This document shows positions 13,001-25,900 of a DNA stretch of 64,000 nucleotides, one piece after another (position 1 is the stretch's first letter; every line of letters begins with the position of its first letter). The DNA is from Membranipora membranacea (Eukaryota; Bryozoa; Gymnolaemata; Cheilostomatida; Membraniporidae), in NCBI GenBank assembly GCA_914767715.1, contig OU612069.1, forward strand, positions 21,513,387 to 21,577,386, given 5' to 3'. The notes beneath the pieces are model-generated. The model worked only from the letters and a program-made list of their open reading frames with translations. It did no database searches and was not told the origin of the DNA. The translations under genes and the position numbers were made by a program.

Positions 13001-14177
13001 ATGTGATTAGTGGGAAGACAAGAGTTTGATGCAGCTGGCACAAGTCAAGACTATAGTACTGGGTTCTACATTGTATATGTTTTATCATTGCATGGGATGG
13101 TTGATGAGAGACAGCGCTACCGCATATCCCCATATCATGTCATTAGCATGTTAGGAAAGTATGCAAAGCTGGCATATCTAAGTTTTTCAGACTCTGCCAG
13201 TTTGGTTTCTTTCTGAAAAGTGAGGCACTCATTGAACTCTTTGCTCATGTGTTATGCAAAAGATATCCAGCCAAAAAATGACATAAGAGGCAATTGAAAC
13301 GTCAAAAATGTTGTTTGTAATTGCCCCAAGACAGTGGGGCATGCAATACCATATAATATCATACTAGCATCAAGTATTGAGCCATCAAGTATTTATAATC
13401 TTTGATACTAGCCCCATAAGAAGTTTGACATAATTCAATTGAAATTTTTCAATTTGTGCTGGTCTGATACGAGCAGCCTTCTCTCCAAGTTTACTTGGTG
13501 AATTAATTGCCATGTCAATAAAATTCCACAATGCAATTTCAACCTGGAATTCCCTGATGATTAGATTACTTAGATTACACAGAATAGGAGTTATTTCCCC
13601 ACACATATAATGCCAAAACAAAACACCTTCTAATTTCTAAATATGACCACTACAACTGGGTACACCCGGTGAATTTTACAGAACATACACCAATGAAGTA
13701 TAAGGCGTGATCAGTATCCTGCCATAAAATATAGTCCGTGCCATAACAACTTATGCTATAGCTGCTTCTGGCCTATAAGGTTTTGGAGAACAGAATTCAA
13801 GTGCCATGTGTCATTAGTTTAAACTGGATTACACTAAGATTGAGCTGTGCTATACTGACCCAAGTACATAATGATTGTCTTATTCCCACTTCTTCATTAC
13901 ATATACTTAATTTCTTGCAGGTAAAAGCCCTCTTGCAGGAAACTCCATCTACATGGATAAGATGTTTTTGATGAAGTACATGCCCGCGTTCTGCGACCAT
14001 CTGCACTATCGCCTCGTCGATGTGAGCACGATTAAAGAGCTCGGCAAACGCTGGTACCCCGAGAAGGTAAAACAAGCTCCTAAAAAATCCGACAAGCATC
14101 GAGCGAGAGATGACATCATCGACAGCATCACCGAGCTCAGCTTCTACAGGAGCAGCATGTTTAATCCCGGTAACTGA
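10003..14177 (+). CDS. REXO2: Oligoribonuclease REXO2 (DEDDh 3'-5' exonuclease, 4 exons, complete)
   Basis: Degrades short RNA oligonucleotides from the 3' end, the last step of RNA decay; animal REXO2 acts in mitochondria and cytosol. Exons 10003-10036, 10352-10488, 11301-11472 and 13921-14177 join in phase and give 199 residues. Catalytic residues are visible: D27 and E29 in [11 protein letters not shown]148 in [10 protein letters not shown], and H174 with D179 in KHRARDDI. The family usually has Leu where this protein has Arg177. Other family blocks are SGLTKSV, PLAGNS, HLHYR and KRWYPE. The start at 10003 gives only an 11-codon leader and is chosen because its phase fits the acceptor at 10351. 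No strong mitochondrial presequence is seen, so an alternative upstream first exon is possible. An AATAAA lies at 14243. Identity is very secure; the N-terminus is less so. Confidence 0.95.
12137..13776. mobile_element. 1.6 kb element with ~330-bp terminal inverted repeats in REXO2 intron 3
   Basis: The left arm (about 12137-12475) reappears as reverse complement at about 13430-13776. Shared tracts include taggccagaagcagc at the outer ends, tgtaaaattcac followed by gggtgtacccagttgtagt, ggcattatatgtgtgggga (one base differs between arms) and cagggaattccaggttgaaa. Arms have diverged by scattered substitutions and small indels. The interior repeats short blocks such as gcggcagcat (near 12535 and 12705). 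No transposase frame was found, so it is a non-autonomous or foldback-type element. Confidence 0.8.
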
Positions 14178-14242
14178 GACAACACAAACCATGTCTCATT
14201 CAAGAGTCTTAAAAATTACAGGTAACAATCTAGAATCTTCAA

Positions 14243-14248
14243 AATAAA
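14243..14248 (+). terminator. Polyadenylation signal AATAAA of REXO2
   Basis: Canonical hexamer 66 bases after the REXO2 stop codon. Position and strand fit; the actual cleavage site is not known. Confidence 0.6.
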
Positions 14249-14249
14249 T

Positions 14250-16966
14250 GAAACCTTTTTGAAATTGTGATTAGGGCCTGCACTAAATTTGCTAGATCAT
14301 TTACAGCATATACCAGTGGTGTGTGAAAGCTGTATTTGTACATCACTTTTGCATTGATACACATGCGATTTTTGTATTGAATTGAGACCTGGGCTTGGGC
14401 TGCACTGCAGAGTCGATGGGTTGATGTAGTTCACGAGGTCCCGGCTGTGTGACGCTTGTGACAGTACTGTGCGCTGACAAAACAAGACAGGTTGGCAGCT
14501 GTGAGTGTTGTCTAAGAGGATCCTGATGCCTGATTGGAAAGGCAAACAATCTCTATCAGATTTTAAACCAGGAAATAATGACGTTGCGGTCTCTTCGTTC
14601 CTGTGATCTGCATTGCAGCTCAAGCCCATTGAGATGGTTGTCTCTTTTAATCACTGATTTGCAATCAATTTCTCATTATTTGCTTCATATGAACTTTAAA
14701 TCTCACTGATTTGTAACCAAGTTAAACCTCAAAGCTTCACTTAAATCTTCTGGACATGTGATTGGGTAGATAAATTCTTTGATCACGCACAACTCAGTCA
14801 TATTTTTTTTATCATTCCAGTGCATCTGAATAACTTGAGCCTTCATAAATATTATCACTAGCTGTAAAGCCCAACACTTCTAACAGCACACATCAAGATA
14901 ATGATTTTTTATCAATTCAGTGATTTAGGTACATAATTAGCGCCTAGCCCTTGGAGCTACATACTTTCTGTTGGTATCACCAATCTTGATAAGTTTTAAT
15001 CGAAGAAGGACAGAGTTTCCAAGATAAAAAATTCTTTGTATTGCTTCTAGTTCAAGTCCCTTCTAAATCAAGTTATGGTTTTTCTGCTACAATCAATCAC
15101 TTACTAGAACAATTATATTTTTATGGCAAGGCGTTTTGTAGCATTGGCATTGTAGCATCCACATTCCACAACTATATGAGGGTGCCCCAACTGATGAATC
15201 GTTGCTATTCATATAATACTGCCATACAACACAAACGATAATTCAATGATTATGTCACTATTCACTAACCACCAATCGCTTGACTACAACTAATTTTTTA
15301 CTTCGCCTGATCCCTGCAACAATAGACATTTTTATTTCTAGTTGAGTTTATTGATTTTCTTTTATACCTTTGTAAAGTAAATTTGAATAGATTCTTTTCT
15401 TTTTCTATCAGCTTTCACAATTCACGATAATACGAAATCACCACACAAATAAAAACCGCTGAACACTTGAATGTGCACACGTGCCCTTGATAATCGGGCG
15501 ATGCTAAACAAAAATTTGTAAGGACTTGTCGATACCAACAGCTGCCGACTTAGACCTAGTCAAATTGCTCAGACGGTTGCAATCTGAGTGTTTGATAAAG
15601 TGATGCCACTAATTCACATAGCGGCTATCTGAGCACTATGACTGACTTAAAAAGATGAAGACAAATCAGTATGAATAGGCCTATATACGAAAGTTTGGGA
15701 ACGAAATTCACATATTTTGAACATTAGTCTGGCTCTCGAATTGATCCAATAGATGGGCTTACAAAATGTTTCAAAAATTTGAATCACACATAGCTAGTTG
15801 ATCTATCTTAACTATTTTTGCAATGGATGGGAGTCATCTTCAAAACTATCAATCACCCCTCCTAATGAAAACGGCAGACTCAAACCCCCCCCCCCCCATG
15901 GAACATCGCCTTGAATGTAAGTTAATGCTAGAACCTATCAAGTGCATCAGAAAAATTTTTAAATTCTTATTCCGTAACAGAGATTGCAGTCATCGCTACC
16001 GTCAGAAAAGTTCTAGCATAGGTACTGGCAGTGCAGCTGCTGCAACTCGGCATACTTAGTAAGAAGAGAGAGATAATTCCTCATTTATTGTTATTTGTAA
16101 ATATTGCAATTAAATGAAGGACGTGTTGATGCGACTGGTCAAAAGCACTCTTACAAAGCTCCACCCTCTAAGAGGAAGGGAGGAGTTAGGTAACAGGATG
16201 TCACTAACTCCGCCCATCGACAAGATGAGCCCATCCATCAACAAAAACATAGGAGCTGGATTTTAAGACCAAAGCATCAATCCAAAAAAAGCTTTACATA
16301 CAGCTAAATACAAATCAGCAAAAATTATTCTGCTTCTGAAAACTTTAGGGCGTAAAAAACATTAGGAATGGGCATAAGCTAACATGAAAAGCTATAATAC
16401 TACAAGCAGCCTGTCACTGTCTGTAGGTTAAATCTGCTGAAGGGTTCGTATTTTCCTACACATCACAACCCAGCATAATTGTCAACATTTCATCCGGTAC
16501 AAAAAAGTTATGATTTTCAGATTTTATCATTTATTATTTTTTTACAAATATTAGCTTTTCAACTGATGAAATTTTGCTAAAATATATTTTCACTTGATAA
16601 GCGTGTAAATAATTGAGCATAAAAAATAGGTCTAGGATTATCCATAAATTTCTAGCCTTAATAGCATAAAAATAAAAAAGATGGCACACACATGTCCATT
16701 ATATTGAGTAGTCACTCAAGTTAGGTTACCTTCTAACCCTAAAGCTGATCATTGGTCCAAAGGGAGATTGTATTGGAAAAGCAAAGCTGTGTGTGTGACA
16801 AATAGTAATTTGAACAGCGTAGTCGATAGTACGGAAAGGAATAATATGCTGGCAGTGATTTATAATCTGGAGAGTTTGATTTCAGTTTATAAGGCCTCAA
16901 CAGATATTCCATAAGGTGTGAGCATCTCATGGTGGCTCCTAGTGTTAGACACAGTCTGCTGATTGT
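14250..16966. other. Intergenic region with no gene seen
   Basis: Lies between the converging 3' ends of REXO2 (plus) and the NB-ARC gene (minus). Short open frames exist but none shows a domain or a splice-consistent partner. A C-run lies near 15887-15898. Confidence 0.5.
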
Positions 16967-19900
16967 CTAATCCGATTCGGGAGCTACAGCTTGAGAATAT
17001 CCTACTTCTGTAGTCTTCTCATCATCATCAACATCGTCGCCCTGAGATGAAAAGAGAGAGATAGATAGCTATTATTATGTTGCACAAAGCCCACAGGTAA
17101 CTGAGTACTTTGTTTACCGCCGTAATCGATCCTATAAAGGTTGTCTCTGTGTTCTGATAGAAGTAATGTTGTGGCGAAGAAAGCCTTTTATTTATACCCC
17201 GGACACTGTATCTGTCTTTAAAAGTTAAAATGTCCGTGCGACAAGCTCGAGTTCTCTCTCAAAATTACCGGTATAATCGGATACTTATCCTTGTTACGCA
17301 GCAAAGAAGCCGTGTGACAAAGCTAATAGTTACTTTCTATGGAATCTAAATTTGAGGAAAATCACGCACACGTTGCCTTTATGAGTTTTACATCATAAAA
17401 ACAAACATATCTAAGAAATTTGCCATTTCAGTGATTCAACTGAGCTGTCATAACTCTAGTTTCCAACTATCTGATAAGCCCCTTTGTGTGTTTTAGTCAC
17501 TTTTTAAAAACCTTATTCTTCTTGTAAGACATTAAACACTAAAAAAAACATGTGAACTGGAAACTAGTGACGATCAAAGATAAGCACACTATTCTTTTCA
17601 CAAGCTATCTTTTATGGGTGTGAACCACAAAAGGCCTTATCAGAAGCGAGTCAAGCTCATGGGATCTACAGCCACTTGTTATACTGAGAGCCTCAAACCA
17701 TTGTGAGCGTAACAAAGCACATACGTCTGTTGGATATTGCTCAAAGTGAAGGTTTAGGTTGGCAAAGCATGCGAAATATTGCTTTAAAACTGCATATAGG
17801 AGTTCTCTTTTCTAAACAAAGGAAAAACTGTTGCCAATAAACAGTTCATGTGGTGTGGTGTCATTTGATATTAATTATTATTGAATGTAAAACAGACACA
17901 TAAACTCCTTATTGACAACAGTTTCCCCTCAGTTGTTTGAGGGGGCATCACTCTTCTTGTCAGTTTCACAGCAAGATTTGACACTCATTGTCCCCTTCCT
18001 CCTCTCCTATCCAACAAAGCTTGTCAAGATAGACATTAAGTATTTTTATGTTCATGCAATAATAATCAGTGCAAATTGAGCTGCAGGTAAATAGGTACTG
18101 AAGCCCTCTTTTACATTAGGCAATTAGAAGAAAGACTAATATTAAAATTTAAATGAATTAAGTTGTTATGGTGTCAACTGAATATCTCAAATTTACAGCA
18201 TACCTGAGCCCGTTGTGAGCTGCTTCCCCTGGAAGGGTCAATTCCCAATCATAGCCACCACTTTTTCCCAGGAGAGCTTTCATATATAATTATTGCAGTA
18301 CCTACTGCCTCGCAATAGGTTTCGCTTAAGTTTGTGGGAAGTGTTTAATGCAGCATACAATGATCTGTTTTTGAACTCCCTCTTATACACGTAGTTCAAT
18401 ACTATTTAGAAGTAAAAAAGCCTTCATTTTGGGCTTGGAAAAATTATCAACTAATGACAACACTATATAGCATGGGTTATTTTGCAAGAAAGTCAAACTA
18501 AACTGATGTGCAAAGAGCATTACCTGGTCGGTGGGGTTCTGAAATATAAATACAATACTTATTCCAGTTTGCTTCAGATCACAGATGTAGAGTGACTTCT
18601 ACTAAATTCACACAACGAGAGCTAATTGGGATAATATACAGATTGTGTTTCTTAGATGAGGAGCCCTGGTCTATTAACCCTTCTTTGACCAGTTATATAA
18701 GCGATGGCTCTCAAACAAACGACCTTGACAATTACTGATCAGGTACTATTTTTCGATTAAACTCACTATCAGGCCTTGTTCCTGAGCGATAGTTTCGAGC
18801 TGCTCAAATTCTCCTGCAGCAGTATCTGTAGTTTGGTTCCCTCCGCCATTAACAGCTTCATATGAGTGTTTGACCACATCTATGAGGTACTTCCTTTCGG
18901 GAGTGTTTGGCTCCAGTAACTTCTCTCTCCTATATCAACATAAATGTATAAAATGCGCACTTCCACCTTAGACCACTGTTTAAGCCCAGCTGTGTCAGCA
19001 GTGGTTTAATAGTGTCAGAATTAGGCTGGGGGAGTGCCTCTGATTTCACTATTAATTCTGTTGGGTACATCTGTGATCCATGTTTTCACACTGTGTGACT
19101 ATTTATATACATTTACTTGTGCCAAATTAGACTTCACAGGATGAAATGCCTTGAGAATATGACTGATGTCCAACTATCAGCAATAAACTTACCATTCTAA
19201 AAGATCATCCATGAAGCCCAATCACTGCCTTGAAAAGGGTTAGGTAAAGCATTTCCATTACAAGTTAATTTGTCCAAAGCTAGTGTCAAATAAAAACTAC
19301 TCATAGGCTTCATTTCCTATAATCTACATACCCAGCTTGATTCTTGTATCGCTCATAGAACTTTGTAAGGTCTTTGTACAGGTCACGGAAGCGCCTGTGT
19401 TTGTATTCTGGATGTTTGACCTTATCATCATTAGAGTCAGCTTTCATATACTTATGCAACTCCTTCATAGCCTTTATGATTGTTTTCACTGAATCTCCAA
19501 ACTGTTCACAGTTGAACAGAAACATTGCAAACTTCCTGTATAATGGAAACCAACCGCCTTTTTCATACCAAACCAGTCCTACAGTAATTAACCAGATTGT
19601 CTAGGGTTATTTGCACGGGATATACTTGATTTTCCACGTTCAAATACCAAGGGTCTAGGAAGATCTAGAATATGCTGCCTTCCTAAGAGGGATAAAGCAA
19701 ATATTACCTTAACTTTTATTAGCATTTTTTTCAAAAGCTCTATGGGGTGATATAACTCAAACCTTACAAGCGATGACTTCTCTCATATCAAACATTAACA
19801 CAACAAATAGCATTTGAAATTGTAACCCAACAAACTGGCATGCAGGAAGATATGTGACTGTGTGAAAAGCCATGCTGAAACGCTGGAAAGACAGCTTTAC

Positions 19901-22900
19901 ACTATCAGGGGTCCAATCAACAGGCCATATATGCTCTACCCTAATACACTGTGTTATATAGGGTGGCAGTAGCCGAATTGGATAAGCTGAATGAGATGTG
20001 GGTGCACAGCTTGTGTACAAAACAGAAACCCTGGAAAGACAGCTTTACACTATGTGGGATCCAAGCCGTAGACTTGGTTAGCTCCAGCAGCCCCAAAACA
20101 TGCTGTGACATTAAAGTGGCAGTGGTGGGATAGAGCTAGGTGATTGGGATGTTAGTGCCACAGCTCTTCTTTCTTGATGGTTATAACTAAACAATTATTT
20201 TTACTGACTTTTCTCTAAATAAAGTATCAGACATACTTGTAAGAGTAGCTCAGGGCACTGTGCGGTCTCACTTGCGAATTTGCCAAATCCTCTACCTTTG
20301 TCAGCATATTCTCACCCTCTCTTCGGTCTTCATCTTTCTTAGTTAAGCCATAGAGCCGTCCTGGAAAGTCAGCGAGTGGTATGTGCATTAAATCATTTCA
20401 GCTTTGGCATTCTTGCCGGTAGTGTTTACGAATTCTCAGCTTTCATAAGCCCTCAGTTGTTCAAAAGCACTTGTTTTTACCTCTTGGCAACAGTTATGAT
20501 ATCAGAATAAATGGATTCCGAATAGTTATTGCTGCAAAATGATGAATATATGTTTAGGCTTTACTAGATGTTGCTGCCACTGATTTTGTTTCTTATTGGC
20601 CAAGACAACTACCAGATCAATCCAACACTTGTCTATGGAAGTTCATGGCTGGGCAATAAATTGAATGTCCACTAAATCACTAACCATCAATACAGCAGCA
20701 AATAATAGAATAGACAAACCTCCGGAGCTAAAGATAATTATTGTGATAGTGATGTTTTTTCAGTTTGATTGACTGACCTTGACATTGGATGAGCTCTTCT
20801 GTACACAGCATTTCGTTGTAATGATCTGTACTCAGATTTGAACGCATCAGCCCAGCCTCAAATGCATACTCCTTTCCTTCCATCTTACCAATATCTTTCA
20901 ACTCTGTAAGCAGCAATATTCAAACCCATCACAATGGATGCTATACAGAGCAGAGTGTTATGTCATTCTAGTGGTTTAGGTTTGATTCAGCATAGAGTCT
21001 AGATGCAACTTCGCTCAACTTCCTTGACAAGATGCCACATTATAATTCAGGTCAATCAGACATTAGGATAAAGTTATAAAACTTAGAAGAAATTCCAGCA
21101 ACCAGGTGGGCCCAAGAGGACACTAGTTGCCATCATACCAGAAAAGGAAAAGCATGCTACCAGTATGCAGGAAACTCAAATCAAATGGTATCAAATGAGC
21201 GGACACACCTACCTTCCTATTACGGAACTTAAAATCACAATGACCAACCTGTGAAGATGCACAACTTCTCACAAGTGAGCTATTACACGAGTTAAACTGA
21301 AAAGCCAGACATGGAGAATTTTGTCATGAATTGGATTCAAAACCACCATTCAGAAATACTTGTGTGTGACAATGTTCTACCTTTGAGTTTATTTTGAATA
21401 TCTCGTAGTTTGCGCTCTTTCTGCTCAAGATTGTCTCCCTCCCCCTGACCCAGTTCAGGCATTTTCAGCTTGATGGTGGTGCAATCCCTCTCAATCATCA
21501 GAGAACTCAGCAAGTATATCTTATGATCCTCAAATACTTTGTGATATACCGCAGCACCAGCCTCACCTAATAGCATACTTTCAGAATCTGAAATAGATAA
21601 TAAATATCTTGATCTGTGCTTATTTACTTTAATCTTTCTAATGGATTGGACATCATAAGGTAACAAAGTGAACTTCCCAAGTAGTATCTGGTACAACCAT
21701 TCTCCAGCTCTGCAATGGCTCCTAACTCAATTTTTAATGGCCATCTACAATTTTGATTTTGATTTCATAAACAGTGTCATATAACCAACCTTGCGAGGAA
21801 TGGTGCTTACACCATACATGGTATATCCTGCCAAGCACCTCGCCAAGGTACACCTTACCAAGCACTCCTCCATCTGTTATGACTTTATTATCTTCAGCCA
21901 ACGACTCAAACCTCCTGTAGTAAAAGTTTTACTTGTCACACAGGGACAAAACACCTTGCAATGACCTTATTTGGTATGATGACACATTGTAACCTAAACA
22001 GGAACTGTTAACCTAATAAGTCTGCCTTAGATTGTTAAAATTTGATTTCATCAATGATTTATGTTGGTCAGATAGCTGAGCAATGTGAAATGAGAAATCT
22101 GCGAAGTTCATATTGTGGTCAAAACTTCGAAGAGATTTTCAACAGTGGGTCACTATTGGTCACATTGATTTGTCATCTCACCTTCTTTTCATATGATCAT
22201 TTTCTAGCTGTATATCTGAAGCATCTTCATCTTCATTAAGCATATTCTGTATATCTTTCTCAGTCAATCTAAATAGCCGTGGTAGCCTCTCGATAAAATC
22301 TGCATAGTGGTCACCCATGTCCATATTCTGACCTTCCTTGTAGAGCTTTTCTGCGTTGCTCACCAAAGAGCGGTCTTGTGTTTGACTTCAGATAATAAAA
22401 AAACCAATACAGATATGAAGAAATCTCGGTAGTAAAATGAGACAGGGTTGATGCCGAAGAGACAACAATAGAATTTCAATTCGTGTTCTTTCTTGTTCTG
22501 GGTCTTGGGTTACCGGACACTAAGGGTCGAGAGTCAAGGTAGTTTGTTGAAAATTATGATTATGAAAATTCACATCCACGTCCGCCAATTGGTCTCTCCC
22601 CAGCGAATATCAGAAATACACTGTGACTGGCCAAACATGAGATAGATAAGTGACTGCAAAGAGCTGGCCAATCATAGGCTTTGTTTCAAATTTTATACTG
22701 TATGTTGACCACACTATGTCTCAGGAGTTGATCACATAACTTAAACTACACCAACTTGCAGCAGGTACACACACGCATAGGAATAGGGAGCTAGTTTTAA
22801 TATGTTTGTCAGTTTATAGTTCTTAAGTCTATGCATACCTCTAGAGTCATAGATCAAAAGCCACAAGCATAGGCATTGGATGTAAAAGCATGTATACTTT

Positions 22901-25900
22901 GCAAATCTCTGTGATGATTGACCACCCCTACCGTGGTCATAGAAAGCCTATTAACTAGTATTAGGCCTAATATTAGTAGGTACAGTAGTAGATGTGGGAG
23001 GCCTACTCATAGTTCATTTTAATAGATAGCCTGCCTCTGTTGACCCGAACCTCTGTTTCTCAATCCGCTACATTCTTACTACCAACAAGATTATCAATAT
23101 AATGTGTGAGACTAACCTTACACGCTTAACAGAGAAAGACTTGTATGATTTTCCTGTCACCAATTTGCAATACTTGTCTCGCGCCTGTATCAACTTTTTG
23201 TCTCCTGCATTGTCGTCTTTTCTCTGAGCCCGTAGACAGTAACCGATACCAGCAAGTAGATCGATTTGGAGGAGCTGTAATGAAAACAAATCAAAGCTTG
23301 AAAGTAAAGTGTTGTAAACATTTGATATAGAAGTGAAAAAATAATTATTTATATACCTCACCAGAAGAACAATAAGTTTCCCCGAGCGCTCTCAACTCAA
23401 ATCATTTGAAGTCTTTGGCACTCATGATGTCACCGTATTGTTGAATGTTAGCTTATTTGTGAAAATTGATATGTTGGTATCAACCGCAGAGTATTATTCA
23501 ATAGAAATATTACCAAAATCAGGGGGGTGTCAATGCGGTTGATCAGAGAGGGACCAACGTCATCAACAATTTCACACAGTTTCTCAGCATGCTGCCGGTA
23601 AAATCCAATGTAACCTGTCTTATGGTGGCGACCGTCTTTCGGCATCAGTCTGTTGAGTGATTCGAGGGCGATTCTATAAAAACACATCGTTCATCACTTG
23701 AGGTGTAGAGGCTTGGCATATAAGTTAAACAATAATTTTATTACAATATTTCAACGAATAATTACAGATCTCTCAGCATTTAAAGGTCAAGTAGCTAGTA
23801 ATACAGCTTGTCTATGGACAACACTACATTCACTATGTTTCCATATATCGATTTATCATCAGTTTTAAGCTTGATCGATATATGGAAATAGCATTTAAGT
23901 CAACATCCGATTGAACTGATCCACATTTTTTGATGCGAAGCCAGATACCGTTTGAATCGTGGCTGAATGGAAATTGACGCGGGAGGTCGGGGTTCAAGTC
24001 ATGGCCGCGGAAGATGTTTTTTCATGTGTTTCCATCATGGAAATGGTTAGCATTCATCCTTCGAAATTGGAGAGGACCACTCATTTGAGGCATGGGATCA
24101 TAGTGATATTGCCCTTTCACTCTTACCGTAAGATTTCCACTTTACCACGGCCCGGCTCAAGAATCAACTCCATCGACTCTTTCACCAGAGCATGAAGGCT
24201 GAATAGATGCATATTCTCCTGCCCTTTCTCCTTTGTACAAAGATGGCGCGTCATGAGTTGGTTTATCAACCTCTCAGCTGACATTGTGGCCTGAAATCAT
24301 TTATAAAGATACCAGATTTTTTGTGCAAACATAAGTACTATTGAGAAAAATGCAGGATATTTAAGTATTGACATGTGTTATAGTTTTTGATGCAACAATT
24401 TGGAACTCAATGGGATTGGTCAAGTCTCAAATTTATTTGTATAGACTATAATGCTTCAATTAAACAAGAAAATCCGCAAATATTACCAGTTTGGGATCAT
24501 CCGGTCCCACAACAGTCTCCGCACATGATATAAGCAGTTCCTTCGAAATATTCTTCTGATTGAGACAGGCGAGGATCTGTATGAGCTTTTTGTACCACGG
24601 TTGGCGATCTTGGTCCAGATCGTTGCAGAGCATCCTCTCAATACTGACTCTAATAGCTACAAGCGCCGACCTGTCCTTGGCTTCCTTGTCTCTGCCAACA
24701 TTGGCAGACTCTGACTTGATTCTATCCAAATACTCGGCACAAAATTTAGCAGTGTCCTCAAACTGCAACAAAGGAAATTCAACTTGCAAATACATCTGAG
24801 TGTATTACAAAAATGTTCTTAAAGACTACCCGCAGACCTGAGGATGTTATAGACAGGCAGTTACTTATGATAAAGTTGTGTCAGTTTTGCATGGTAAAAA
24901 CCTCAACGCTCTACTTGGAATCAATTATTGATGGTGGTAAAAGTGCCTTCCATAAGGGATGGTAACTCTCTTCGCTGGATCATGATGTCACAGTCTCTCA
25001 GATGGGCAATACAAGAAACAAGCACTTCCTGGAGGCTGTGAGATCATAATGCAGAGAATCAGAGTCACCTTTCCTTATGGAAGGCACTCTTTCCACCATC
25101 AATAATTCGTGCCAAGTGGAGCATTGACTTTTTTAATCTGACACAACTTTATCTTAAGTAACTAACTGCCTGACTATAACATGCTTTGGTCTTTGGGTAG
25201 TATTAAACTTTTGTTCTGTTGAAGGTTCATCCTCATCGCTAAAGTTGAAGCGCAAAAGAATACATAGCAACTAAAAGTTGTAACAAAATGTGGCTCAATC
25301 GATCACTGCCTGTAGCCACTTACTTGGTTTGAGTCAAGGTGTCCGACTGCTATGCTCAAAGCTAACGGAGAAGTTCCAAGCTGTTCCATGAACCTCTCAA
25401 TCAAATCTGGCGTCACATTAGGCTGGTCTTTGAATAAAGCACGAGTCTCTTCTTCAGTGAATCCGTCCATAAAAACAAAGTTATCTCCAACGTTTGGGTA
25501 CTTTGTTTGCCCGTCTTGAACTTTCTTCTGTGTTGTAAGAATAATTTTCCACTTGTCACAATGATCTTGTTCCCCATTAGAGGACAGGCGCCTACAGATT
25601 TCATTTACGTAGCCCAGGACTCCCTTTTTGTTATTGAGTTGCTCCACATCATCGAGTATAAATAACTTGATCATATGCGCAAAGATTGGCTTGTTTAACT
25701 CCTGAAATAGCTCTAGAATTATCTCCCATGTAGGGTTTTCAATAAACATGGAGGGAAGCTCAAAATGGTGTTGTCTGCAGAATGGGGCTAAGTCGTTGAC
25801 AAGCGTGTTGAGGCTCGAACAGTCCAGTAACTTGTACATCATCAACTGGTCTGCAGACTGCTGAACCTTGCGCTTCTCAGCAATATATTTAGATACAACT

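Noticed and set aside
13797-14192. 131-codon minus-strand open frame
   Set aside because: It lies antisense to the last REXO2 exon, whose protein is unmistakable. The frame is a shadow of that coding sequence.
14297-14629. 110-codon minus-strand frame
   Set aside because: No domain, no splice partner, and it falls in the 3' flank of REXO2.
25413-25604. Alternative minus-strand frame inside the NB-ARC exon
   Set aside because: Overlaps the NB-ARC coding frame in a different register and has no domain.
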